From Lentisphaera profundi (GTDB lineage Bacteria > Verrucomicrobiota > Lentisphaeria > Lentisphaerales > Lentisphaeraceae): a DNA stretch of 64,000 bases. The translations under genes and the position numbers were made by a program. Positions 44,283-53,325 of this stretch are shown one piece after another. The DNA lies in assembly GCF_028728065.1 (NCBI RefSeq), contig NZ_CP117812.1:2108001-2172000 (forward strand), written 5' to 3'. Within the stretch, counting starts at the first letter, position 1; every line of letters begins with the position of its first letter. The notes under the pieces were generated by a model, which saw only the letters and a list, made by a program, of their open reading frames with translations, was not told where the DNA came from and made no database searches.

Positions 44283-46709
44283 ATGAAAATCTCACTAAAC
44301 TGGATTAAAGAATTCGTTGATTACAAACTCGATCGCAAGGCTCAAGCCTTAGGCGACTTTATTTCGCTCTCAGTTGCCGAAGTTGAAGAAGTCGAAGAAA
44401 TCGGTGCTGCCTTAGCTCAAGTCAAAGCGGTGAAAGTACTCTCTTGTGCTCCACATCCCGAAGCCGATCGCCTACAACTGGCTACTATTAACACCGGATC
44501 AGAGGAACGCACTATTGTTTGCGGCGCTAGCAATTGCCGCCCAGGTATTACTGTTCCTTTTGCTGACTTAGGGGCTAAACTCCCTATCACAGATAAAGAA
44601 GGCAAGCCTACTATACTCGAGATCAAAAAAGCGAAAATTCGTGGTTTTGAAAGTACTGGCATGCTTTGTTCAGAAGCCGAACTTGGCCTTGCTGATAGCG
44701 CAGAAGGTATTCTCGAAATGGATGAGTCCATTGCCGCGGGAACTTACCTCAATACTCTAGCTCAATACGCGGGCATGGAAGATATTGTTTTCGAAATCGA
44801 CAACAAGTCATTAACTCACCGCCCTGACCTTTGGGGCCATTATGGTTTTGCTCGTGAATTTAGTGCAATGTTTGATCTCGACCTAAAACCCTATCCAGGA
44901 CAAAAAATTGACCTTGCTGATAATGGTTTCTCGATTGCTATTGATAGCGATGACTGTCGTCGTTATTCTTCTTTAAGAATTAAAAATGTTAAAGTTGAAG
45001 ATTCTCCTCAATGCTTGCAAGATCGTTTAAGTAAATCAGGAATCAATCCAATCAACAACATTGTTGACCTGACAAACCTGCTATTACTTGAACTCGGTCA
45101 ACCGATGCATGCCTTTGATGTGAATAAATGTAAAGCTACAGATATACTTGTGCGCAATGCGCAAAGTGGTGAATCCTTCAAAGCTCTTGATGAGAATGAC
45201 TATACTTTAAGCGAAGAAGACATGGTCATCTCAATTGGTGGCCAAGCTGAAGCTCTCGCCGGAGTTATCGGTGGTGACTCAAGTTCTATTGATGAGAATT
45301 CAAATGAAATCCTTATTGAGTGTGCCTCTTTTAATGCCTCTGCTGTGAGACGCTCCGCTACTCGTCATGGTATTCGCACCGACTCTTCTAGTCGTTTTGA
45401 AAAATCACTCGACCCTGAAAACACACCTCTTGCACTCGCTAGAATTTGGCAGCTCATCAAAGAGCTTTGTCCTCAAGCTGAGCTTGTTGGTGGCATGGGT
45501 GACCTCTTCACTCAAGCCTACCCAGATAAATCAATTGATACCAGTATCGAATTTATCGAAAAGGCACTTGGTTGTGCTGTTGGCGCCGATTTTATCACCA
45601 GTCGCTTAGCGCGCCTAGGCTTTGCTATTGAAGGCAACCTGAAGCTCGCTATCCCATCGTGGAGAAACACTAAAGACATCGCCATTCAAGAAGATATTGT
45701 TGAAGAAATTGGTCGTCTCTATGGTTTTGATAACATCACTCCAGAAACTCTGAATACAGAGGATAAAGTTCCACAAGCCAACCAAGCTCGTATTTTAGAA
45801 CGTCGCTTCAAAGACATTCTTTCCAATGGCTACGGTTTTAGCGAAATCATGACTTACCCATGGTGTGGTAAAGATGAGTTAAAAGCTTTTGGCTTGAGTT
45901 CAGAAGGCTTAATGAAGCTGATCAATCCAGTGAGTGAAGATGCCACGTATATGAAGCCTCACAATATGCCAAAAATCATTAAGGCCATCTCCGAAAATCT
46001 AAAGCACTACAACTCAGTTAAGCTTTATGATTTCAACCGGATTTACGATACGAGTCAAATGATTAAAGAACTTTTACCCACCGAGCGAGTCCAATTCTGT
46101 GGTGCTTTAGTTCCCGCTCCTGCAGGTAAGAAAAACTTGCAAACAGAAGCTTTTTATGAACTTAAATCTACTGTTTCAAATCTACTCAAAGTCGCAGGTA
46201 TCAATACTTGGCAGCTCAGTGAATACAAAGACGCGCCAGAATGGGTTCATCCAGGTATTTCTTGTCAGTTCCGCCGTGGACGTGTGGTTTTAGCTGAAAT
46301 CTTTAAACTTCATCCTGCCGTTGCTGAACAAAATAAAATTAAGTCCAATGCCTACCTCTTCTGCATCAATTTTGATGAATTAGCTAAGAGCAAACGTAAA
46401 CTTAAGTATGAGCAGATCTCTAAGTTCCCTGCTGTTCCTTTCGATATCACTGTCCAAGCACCTAAAAAGGCGCTTGCTGGTGATATCCAAGGACTTATCC
46501 GCAAAGGCGGAGGAAAGAGCTTAGTCGACTTAGAAGTATTCTCTGTCTACGAACGAGACGAAGACAAAACCGTTTCCTTTCGCATGCACTTTGCGGCCAA
46601 GGATCACACCCTTGTCCATGATGAAATTCATCAACTACAAAGAAATGTAGTCGCCGCAATTCTCAAAGGGAAATACGAGATCCCAAATCTCCCTGATGAC
46701 CTGAAATAG
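44283..46709 (+). CDS. pheT: Phenylalanyl-tRNA synthetase beta subunit
   Basis: An 808-aa beta subunit of normal length. Landmarks in order: N-terminal domain; tRNA-binding EMAP/OB domain (VLSCAPHPEADRLQLATINTG); B3/4 editing domain (SGINPINNIVDLTNLLLLELGQPMHAFD); B5 domain (RRSATRHGIRTDSSSRFEK region and beyond); class II-like core; and a C-terminal anticodon-binding FDX-ACB domain (FPAVPFDITVQAPKKALAGD). It forms an alpha2-beta2 enzyme with PheS. It is followed by a strong terminator. Confidence 0.97.
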   Translation: MKISLNWIKEFVDYKLDRKAQALGDFISLSVAEVEEVEEIGAALAQVKAVKVLSCAPHPEADRLQLATINTGSEERTIVCGASNCRPGITVPFADLGAKLPITDKEGKPTILEIKKAKIRGFESTGMLCSEAELGLADSAEGILEMDESIAAGTYLNTLAQYAGMEDIVFEIDNKSLTHRPDLWGHYGFAREFSAMFDLDLKPYPGQKIDLADNGFSIAIDSDDCRRYSSLRIKNVKVEDSPQCLQDRLSKSGINPINNIVDLTNLLLLELGQPMHAFDVNKCKATDILVRNAQSGESFKALDENDYTLSEEDMVISIGGQAEALAGVIGGDSSSIDENSNEILIECASFNASAVRRSATRHGIRTDSSSRFEKSLDPENTPLALARIWQLIKELCPQAELVGGMGDLFTQAYPDKSIDTSIEFIEKALGCAVGADFITSRLARLGFAIEGNLKLAIPSWRNTKDIAIQEDIVEEIGRLYGFDNITPETLNTEDKVPQANQARILERRFKDILSNGYGFSEIMTYPWCGKDELKAFGLSSEGLMKLINPVSEDATYMKPHNMPKIIKAISENLKHYNSVKLYDFNRIYDTSQMIKELLPTERVQFCGALVPAPAGKKNLQTEAFYELKSTVSNLLKVAGINTWQLSEYKDAPEWVHPGISCQFRRGRVVLAEIFKLHPAVAEQNKIKSNAYLFCINFDELAKSKRKLKYEQISKFPAVPFDITVQAPKKALAGDIQGLIRKGGGKSLVDLEVFSVYERDEDKTVSFRMHFAAKDHTLVHDEIHQLQRNVVAAILKGKYEIPNLPDDLK

Positions 46710-46716
46710 AATCACT

Positions 46717-46747
46717 AAAAAGGCCGGATGTTTATCCGGCCTTTTTT
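46717..46747 (+). terminator. Rho-independent terminator of pheST
   Basis: Stem AAAAAGGCCGGAT with ATCCGGCCTTTTT around GTTT. It lies between convergent units and has A-runs on the left, so it may act for glgE as well. Confidence 0.88.
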
Positions 46748-46776
46748 ATACTCTTTAGAAAAACTAAATTCTTTTC

Positions 46777-48741
46777 TTAGAATACTCTGAAGATATGTAT
46801 TGGAGCGGCTCTATCTGAGATCTCTACAAAGTTCTCCACGCCAGACCAATCATAAACTTGATCCGTAATTAAGTCATGCATTTTGTATTGGTGATCGTTA
46901 TTAAATCCTAATTCATGTAGGGGGAGATGAACCATTCCACCCTGACTATGCAATGGGTCAAGGCTTACTACGATAAGCAAAGTATTATCCTCAACACGTT
47001 TGAGATAAGCGATTAACTTCTCATTATTCACATTACAAAATTGAAGATTATTTTGAATCTGAAGCGCTGGATTTTCACGGCGAATCATATTGAGTTTCTT
47101 TACAAATGGCGCAATACTTCCCGCATCCTCGTAGTCCCTCACTTTAAGTTCATACTTCTCCGAGTCCATTAATTCATCACGTGGACCCACAGGAATATTT
47201 TCGCATAATTCATAGCCTGTATACATCCCGTAAACAGGAGATAAGGTGACAGCTAAAGCATGACGTATTCTAAACATCTGTGCGGAGGCATTCTGTAAAT
47301 GCTTCGGCAAAATATCTGGCGTTGTCGTAAAAACGTTACAGGTCATGTAATCAACCGCATCCGAATTGTGTAGATACTTGAAGTATTCCGTCAATTCTTC
47401 TTTACTTTCTCTCCAAGTAAAATACCCATAAGATTGGGTAAATCCATTCTTAGCTAAGAGTTCCATTAAACGCGGACGAGTGAAGGCTTCAGATAAAAAG
47501 ATAACATCATTATATTTCTCATGAACCTCGGCAATACACCAATTCCAAAAGCTAATAGGTTTTGTATGGGGATTATCCACTCGGAAGGTTTTTACTCCAT
47601 GACTGGCCCAAAATAAAAAGATATCTCTTATCTCGGCCCATAAATTTTTGCGATCTTCGCACTCAAAATTTAAAGGATAAATATCTTCGTACTTCTTAGG
47701 TGGATTCTCTGCATATTTGATGGATCCGTCCGGGCGACGGTAGAACCAATCGGGATGATCTTTTAAATACGGGTGATCTGGCGAACAATTGAGTGCAAAA
47801 TCCAAGGCAATTTCAATATCTTTTTTAGCGCAAGCTTTCACTAAATGATCAAAATCATCCATCGTTCCAAGCTCAGGGTGAACCGCAAAGTGCCCCCCTG
47901 CTTCGGATCCAATTGCATAAGGACTACCAGGCTCTCCTTTTTGTGCTTCAAGAGAGTTATTCTTCCCTTTGCGCTTCGAAAATCCTATGGGATGAATGGG
48001 TGCAAAATAGAGTACATCAAAACCAAGGTCATCAATATAAGGCAGCATTTTTTCTACATCAGCAAACGTTCCGTGCACACCTTCTTTTCCAGAACATGAA
48101 CGAGGAAAAACTTCATACCAAGAGGCAAATTCTGCGCGTCGACGATCACATCGAACCGAATAAACACCACTTGTAGCAGTGTTAAATGACTTTCTATCCG
48201 GAAGTGAGGCCGCCAAATCTTTCAATTCAGCTTCCATCATTCTATAAAATTTCTGTGCCATATCTTTGCTAGCTTCTAGCTCTTTGATAATGGCTTCCAT
48301 ATTCTTTGCGATGGTTTTATTCGCACGTGATTGACACTCTTTGAGTAAGCCAACACCCTCGATCAGCTCAGAACTGATTTCTTCGCCAGCCTGGAATTTT
48401 TTTTCCACGCCATGTGCCCAGTTATGATAAAAATCTGCGTAAGCAAAAATTTTAAACTCATAAAGGCCGACTTTTTCAGCTTTGAATTTCGCTGTATATA
48501 AATCTAAACCCGCATTTTCACAGTCCATCGTAATAGTCTGCCAACGCTTTTCGCTTTTATGCTTAAAATTAAGTTCTGCTGATAAGCCATCATGTCCCTG
48601 TTGTAAAATCTCAGCACTAACTTCTAAGTCATCTCCCTGCCTGCGTTTAACGGGATATAAACCGCCATCGACTGCGGGTTTTACATTCTGGATATAAACG
48701 TAATGGCTATTGCAATCCGTCTTTAGTAGCTGTTGAATCAT
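46777..48741 (-). CDS. glgE: Alpha-1,4-glucan:maltose-1-phosphate maltosyltransferase (GlgE)
   Basis: A 654-aa GH13_3 protein. The N-terminal DUF3416-type domain (VYIQNVKPAVDGGLYPVKRRQGD) and long helical insert are followed by a TIM barrel with YFAPIHPIGFSKRKGKNN, ALDFALNCSPDHP, FRVDNPHTKP (Asp nucleophile) and FLSEAFTRP (Glu acid/base), then GYELCENIPVG. GlgE extends alpha-1,4-glucans using maltose-1-phosphate made by the TreS/Pep2 route; none of those genes is nearby. It overlaps the 3' end of the kinase gene by 35 bases. The ATG at 48741 is chosen over 48753, which has its AGGAG directly adjacent to it. Confidence 0.93.
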   Translation of the reverse strand: MIQQLLKTDCNSHYVYIQNVKPAVDGGLYPVKRRQGDDLEVSAEILQQGHDGLSAELNFKHKSEKRWQTITMDCENAGLDLYTAKFKAEKVGLYEFKIFAYADFYHNWAHGVEKKFQAGEEISSELIEGVGLLKECQSRANKTIAKNMEAIIKELEASKDMAQKFYRMMEAELKDLAASLPDRKSFNTATSGVYSVRCDRRRAEFASWYEVFPRSCSGKEGVHGTFADVEKMLPYIDDLGFDVLYFAPIHPIGFSKRKGKNNSLEAQKGEPGSPYAIGSEAGGHFAVHPELGTMDDFDHLVKACAKKDIEIALDFALNCSPDHPYLKDHPDWFYRRPDGSIKYAENPPKKYEDIYPLNFECEDRKNLWAEIRDIFLFWASHGVKTFRVDNPHTKPISFWNWCIAEVHEKYNDVIFLSEAFTRPRLMELLAKNGFTQSYGYFTWRESKEELTEYFKYLHNSDAVDYMTCNVFTTTPDILPKHLQNASAQMFRIRHALAVTLSPVYGMYTGYELCENIPVGPRDELMDSEKYELKVRDYEDAGSIAPFVKKLNMIRRENPALQIQNNLQFCNVNNEKLIAYLKRVEDNTLLIVVSLDPLHSQGGMVHLPLHELGFNNDHQYKMHDLITDQVYDWSGVENFVEISDRAAPIHIFRVF

Positions 48742-51037
48742 ACTTCCACCCATCTCCTAAAATTGTATCTAATTTTTGTTGAATATTATTTAGTTCACTT
48801 GGAAAAAGTTCTGTGACCTGTAGAAGCTTCATCCCGCTTTCACGCGCTCGGCTTTGAAGATTATTTTTTAAGTAATTATTAATCACATTATAGCGATTAA
48901 AAACATAATGATTAAAAACCACCGCAAGCATATCAGGATCCGCATCATTCTCTATGGCTTCTGAAAATTGTAAAGCACACAAAGCATAGGCGGCATAGAG
49001 TTTATCATCATCTTTAATTGGATAAATTGTTTGATACAGGTACTTCTGCTGAATCATTGGCAATTGGGGGATTTTATACGTTTTACCAAAGCTATCTTCA
49101 AGTTCTACACTACCCTCATCAGTATTATACACACTTATGGATATATCTTCCAAGTCGCCTCCAGGTAACAATAAATCTTGTCCTTCAAGTAAGCTCAAAC
49201 CTTGAGCAAATTTGAGTTGATACTCCTGCGCTTTGCCAATAAGCTTTTCTAAATCTTCCACTTCACTTAAATACACACCAAAAAGATTGCTTTTTTGCGC
49301 TGAAATCAAGGATAAAGCTAAGCGTGGCTTCCAGTAATAAACTTCTTTAAAACTACTCATTAATATTTTTGTTTTAGTTTCAGTCCATAACTTTTCCAAC
49401 ATGATCGCATCGTTAAAAAGAAGCTGCGGAACTTCATCCACTTGCTCTTCAGTGATGGTCTCTTGAGTAAGAATTTCTTTTGATTTATTAATATCACTAA
49501 GAACATGCGTATATAAATCTTCTTTAGTTCGCAAGGCTCTTTTTTCTTGCCTCACTTCATTAATTAATATGGCTTTTTCACGTACAATATGATTAAGTTT
49601 TTCTGAACTCTTGTCGAGCTTAGCTTGGAGAGCTTTTTGCTCCTGTTGACCCACTTCATTTAAAACGGAGAGAAGCTTTGCTTTCAGAGACATTTCTCTT
49701 GCATTTCCTTCTTCAGGTAGTCCTTGCAAGGCCTTTTCTAATTCAAGCCTTGTCCTCGCTATCTGTAAACTTCCCTGTTGAATACGGTCGAGTAAATTTT
49801 CAGCTTCAACTTCATATACTTTTTTTGATGGACTCGAAAAAATAGAAACCATTAGGGCTGCCGTCACAGCTGTAATGGCGATTAAATTAGTCCAAAATAT
49901 ATTTGAGGTCGAGTTTTGACCTTCACTCATAATAAAAGCTTCCGCGTCATGATAATCATCATTTGCACTTAAGCTGCGGATTTTTTTACGAGGTAGAGAG
50001 TCGAGTGAATTGGTTTCTTTCTTTTTCCCACCAAGCTGTAGATCTCCAATATCTTTTCGATTAAAGGAGATGGTGTGAATCCCAGGAACCATGCTCGGGT
50101 CCTTGCTTAAGCTTTTTCGGACTCGAACAATTTCTTTAATTAAAGCTTCATGATCAAGAAACCTTTTTTCAGGTGACTTCTCCATCATTTTAGTAATGAG
50201 CTTACGCACATCCAGCGGTAAATCTACGCGCCGATTATTAAACACAACCGGATCTTGAATATGTTGACGAGCCAATTCACTGACGTTTTCTGAATCGAAG
50301 GGTAAAACACCTGTAACGGAGTGATACAAAACAACTCCCAAGCTATAAATATCAGCTCGACAATCCATCGGATCTTTTAAAAATTGCTCTGGATTCATGT
50401 ATGCTGGTGTCCCAGATACTTCTTGTACATCCTGTAAATCTCTTTGCTGACGAGCTAAACCCATATCCGTCAGCTTCACCCAACCGTCAGCGGTAATCAT
50501 AATGTTGTCGGGCTTAATATCACGGTGAATTAAAGAATCTTTTTCCCAAGCATAATGCAAGCCTTCCGTCACTTGTTGTATTATACCTAAGGCTTCACTG
50601 ACATCTAGTTTTCCGTTTTTCTCTAAACGATGACCTAGGGTGTCGCCTTCTACATACTCCATCGCAAGATAGAGATCACTCTCATCCACCCCAAATGCAA
50701 AAACTTGCACAAGGTTTCCGTGAATCATTGAAGCTACCGATTGCGCTTCACGCAAAAATTCTTGGCGGAATTTATTATCTGCCGAATACCTTCGCAATAA
50801 AACTTTTAAAGCAATAGGGCGGTCTAGACTGATTTGCCTAGCCAAAAACACTGTTCCCATTCCACCTACACCAACAACTTTTTCAATAGAAAAGTCTTGG
50901 CCTATCACCCTTCCTGGATCATAAATTTTTCTAGGAACAACAATTTTTTTTGAGCATGTCGGACAATTTTTACTAGTACCAAGCTCTAAACTCTCAGCTT
51001 GATAAGTCGACTTACATAGAACGCACTGGAATTTCAT
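48707..51037 (-). CDS. Membrane Ser/Thr protein kinase with N-terminal zinc ribbon
   Basis: A 776-aa kinase. Residues 1-35 form a CxxC-x16-CxxC zinc ribbon (Cys5, 8, 25, 28). The kinase domain (about 49-310) has GVGGMG, Lys78, HRDIKPDN (171-178) and TDMGLAR, in which DMG (191-193) replaces DFG, and looks active. A transmembrane helix lies at 381-401, followed by a long Gln/Glu/Leu-rich coiled coil and an external or sensory C-terminal domain of unknown type. It starts in overlap with the hemW stop (TAATG) and overlaps glgE, so the ftsB-hemW-kinase-glgE genes are coupled. The two tandem proteins at 53.3-60.1 kb have the same N-terminal ribbon but dead kinase sites. Confidence 0.9.
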   Translation of the reverse strand: MKFQCVLCKSTYQAESLELGTSKNCPTCSKKIVVPRKIYDPGRVIGQDFSIEKVVGVGGMGTVFLARQISLDRPIALKVLLRRYSADNKFRQEFLREAQSVASMIHGNLVQVFAFGVDESDLYLAMEYVEGDTLGHRLEKNGKLDVSEALGIIQQVTEGLHYAWEKDSLIHRDIKPDNIMITADGWVKLTDMGLARQQRDLQDVQEVSGTPAYMNPEQFLKDPMDCRADIYSLGVVLYHSVTGVLPFDSENVSELARQHIQDPVVFNNRRVDLPLDVRKLITKMMEKSPEKRFLDHEALIKEIVRVRKSLSKDPSMVPGIHTISFNRKDIGDLQLGGKKKETNSLDSLPRKKIRSLSANDDYHDAEAFIMSEGQNSTSNIFWTNLIAITAVTAALMVSIFSSPSKKVYEVEAENLLDRIQQGSLQIARTRLELEKALQGLPEEGNAREMSLKAKLLSVLNEVGQQEQKALQAKLDKSSEKLNHIVREKAILINEVRQEKRALRTKEDLYTHVLSDINKSKEILTQETITEEQVDEVPQLLFNDAIMLEKLWTETKTKILMSSFKEVYYWKPRLALSLISAQKSNLFGVYLSEVEDLEKLIGKAQEYQLKFAQGLSLLEGQDLLLPGGDLEDISISVYNTDEGSVELEDSFGKTYKIPQLPMIQQKYLYQTIYPIKDDDKLYAAYALCALQFSEAIENDADPDMLAVVFNHYVFNRYNVINNYLKNNLQSRARESGMKLLQVTELFPSELNNIQQKLDTILGDGWKYDSTATKDGLQ

Positions 51038-52161
51038 TATTCACTAATTCCTTGTGCATATTCCACAAGCACAGACGCAATTTCATCCGCAAAAAGTAAA
51101 CCTTGCTGCGTCGCTCTTATAGAACTTTTTGTCTCTTCTAATAATCCTTGAGTCATTAGTGTATCCAATATCTCTTTATACTCAATTAAAACATCAATAC
51201 CGTATAATGAATGCAATCGCTCTTTTTTCCAACCCAATTTTGTACGGAATCCAAAAGCTAAGACCTCTGCGGAACGCTCTTTTTGAGGGATTTGGTCATA
51301 TTCAGCTTGTTCACCCTTTATCCATGCTTTCAAATCGGCCTTTTCTGTCCAACGCAATACTCCATCAAATGAAGCCGCCGCAGGACCTAAACCGAGGTAT
51401 CTCGCCCCTAGCCATATATCTAAATTATGTCGACATTCCTGTCCCGGAACCGCATAATTGGAAACTTCATAACGCTCTAAGCCCGCTTCCTTCAGTAAAT
51501 CTTCACAAAGATGATACATCTCCACCGCTAAGTCATCATCGGTTTCATGAATTCTTTTTGACAATTCTGAACCCTCTTCCAAAATCAAACTATATGCAGA
51601 AAAATGACGTATTCCACGTTTCAGTACTTGCTCTACGTCAAACTGCCAATCCGCCAAAGTCTGTCCAGGTACGCCATAGATCAAATCTACATTAATACGC
51701 GTAAAACCTACCTTTTGAGCCAGATCAATAGCGCTGAACAACTCCATATCACCTGTCCTTCTACCCAGCATCTTTCTTGTCTTACGTGAAGTAGATTGTC
51801 CGCCAAAGCTCAAGCGAGTTACGCCCTTACTGTACATCATCTCTAGTTTAGCTTGATCGACAGATGAAGGATTACATTCGATTGTGAACTCATCTTGAGG
51901 GGATAAACCCTGCAATAATTTTATCAGCCTCTCTAAATCTTCAAACGATAATGCACTAGGAGTTCCGCCACCAACAAATATTGTCTTGAGCGAATTTAAC
52001 TGTTTTGAGGCTTGATTAAGATCACTCTCGAGTTTATCCAAATAGGCTTTTCGCACCTCTCTCGAGTTCTCTACTACGGAATACAGGATGCAATAATCGC
52101 ATATATTTTTGCAGAAGGGCACATGAACGTAAAGTGAGTCAAACTCAACTAATGAAGACAT
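51037..52161 (-). CDS. hemW: HemW-like radical SAM heme chaperone
   Basis: A 374-aa radical-SAM enzyme of the HemW (HemN-like) family. The iron-sulfur motif is Cys17-x3-Cys21-x2-Cys24 (PFCKNICDYC), followed by IFVGGGTPSAL, ECNPSSV, the catalytic-domain INVDLIYGVPGQT and the C-terminal HemN_C domain. HemW binds heme and inserts it into respiratory proteins; it is not a coproporphyrinogen oxidase. Its ATG lies one base after the ftsB-like stop, and its stop overlaps the kinase start. Confidence 0.92.
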   Translation of the reverse strand: MSSLVEFDSLYVHVPFCKNICDYCILYSVVENSREVRKAYLDKLESDLNQASKQLNSLKTIFVGGGTPSALSFEDLERLIKLLQGLSPQDEFTIECNPSSVDQAKLEMMYSKGVTRLSFGGQSTSRKTRKMLGRRTGDMELFSAIDLAQKVGFTRINVDLIYGVPGQTLADWQFDVEQVLKRGIRHFSAYSLILEEGSELSKRIHETDDDLAVEMYHLCEDLLKEAGLERYEVSNYAVPGQECRHNLDIWLGARYLGLGPAAASFDGVLRWTEKADLKAWIKGEQAEYDQIPQKERSAEVLAFGFRTKLGWKKERLHSLYGIDVLIEYKEILDTLMTQGLLEETKSSIRATQQGLLFADEIASVLVEYAQGISE

Positions 52162-52162
52162 A

Positions 52163-52465
52163 TTATCTAGCTAGTTGCTCGCGATATAGGTCTTCGTCTT
52201 TAAAAATGATTACTCGTTCACCCTTCCTACACAAGCCAAACTTCTCTCTGGCAACTCGTTCTACTGCAGAAGGCTTCACTGTCAAATCGTGAAGTGATTC
52301 ACGATGACTTTGCACATCAGACTCAAGATACATAACTTCTCTCTCGGTCTTCTCTAAGTCAGTTTGTGCACGGTTATATTTAATATACTTAGGCACCATG
52401 ATGTAAGTCCCACTCACCACGATGAGTAGAAATAAAAAAACACCTGTAAGTTTTGCAAATTCCAC
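52163..52465 (-). CDS. FtsB/DivIC-family cell-division protein
   Basis: A 100-aa protein with one N-terminal transmembrane helix (residues 7-24), a coiled coil (30-65) and the C-terminal PSAVERVAREKFGLCRKGERVIIF signature of septum-formation initiators. FtsB bridges FtsL and FtsQ in the divisome. The start codon is GTG. It is the first gene of the hemW - kinase - glgE group. Confidence 0.85.
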   Translation of the reverse strand: MEFAKLTGVFLFLLIVVSGTYIMVPKYIKYNRAQTDLEKTEREVMYLESDVQSHRESLHDLTVKPSAVERVAREKFGLCRKGERVIIFKDEDLYREQLAR

Positions 52466-52576
52466 AAAGCCCCAATTCTATTGACGATATTATAAATATA
52501 CTATATTATAATAAGCAACTATCTATTAACAACCCCCAAAACCTTACGGCTTACGTAATTTTATAAAAAAAATCTA

Positions 52577-53230
52577 ATGTTTTATACTTTTTTGAAAAAC
52601 CTCCTCCTTTCGCCTCTCCTTATAATCGCTACTGGTTTAAATTTTTTCTCCATATTTTTACTCGTTAAGGCGCATAGCTTATCATCTTCCTCAGCTTGGT
52701 TTCTTGCTGGATTTATTGCTGGATTGATTACCTTCAAATTTCTATGCCGGTTCGAAGTTGTTTATGTTTTTGGTCATGAAATGGCGCATTGGTTAGCGGC
52801 TAAAATTTGTTGTAAAAAAACGGGGAAATTCAGTTTCGGATTCAAGTCAGGATCCGTAGAAGTCGAAAAGCCCAATACTTTTATTATGTTAGCACCCTAC
52901 TTTTTCCCCACACTTACGGTCGTACTACTACCACTCTATTTCCTGCTTCCTTTACTCAAACACCAAGATCAGGCCACCATCTTATTCACTTTCTTAATTG
53001 GCAGTTCTTTTGCTCATCATATATATATGAATGCTCGTTTGATTATTAAAACTAAACAAAGTGACTTCGACAAGCCCGGCCACTTTTTCTCCGCCACCCT
53101 ATTAGCTTTTATCAATTCGTTTATTGTCTTTGGTATCTTTGTTTTTTTTACGTCCTCTTTTGGGAATCTCGGTATTTTCATACAAGCGTGCACAACGGTC
53201 TTCCACAAAGCCTCATCTATACTGAAGTGA
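52577..53230 (+). CDS. M50-like membrane metallopeptidase homologue
   Basis: A 217-aa integral membrane protein with five or six hydrophobic segments and a zinc-peptidase HEMAH motif (His67-Glu68-His71) within FGHEMAHWLAAK, as in site-2-protease/M50 and M50B-like families. The usual downstream NxxPxxPLDG motif is not seen, so activity is uncertain. No clear SD precedes the ATG. It is divergent from the ftsB-like operon and 95 bases upstream of the first pseudokinase gene. Confidence 0.7.
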   Translation: MFYTFLKNLLLSPLLIIATGLNFFSIFLLVKAHSLSSSSAWFLAGFIAGLITFKFLCRFEVVYVFGHEMAHWLAAKICCKKTGKFSFGFKSGSVEVEKPNTFIMLAPYFFPTLTVVLLPLYFLLPLLKHQDQATILFTFLIGSSFAHHIYMNARLIIKTKQSDFDKPGHFFSATLLAFINSFIVFGIFVFFTSSFGNLGIFIQACTTVFHKASSILK

Positions 53231-53325
53231 TACTCTGATAAATTAATACAATTTTAACTCTAAAATATTTCGGTTCATTTCTCCCGGATCATACTTTAGA
53301 AGCAACAATTGTAGGAAACACCCCC

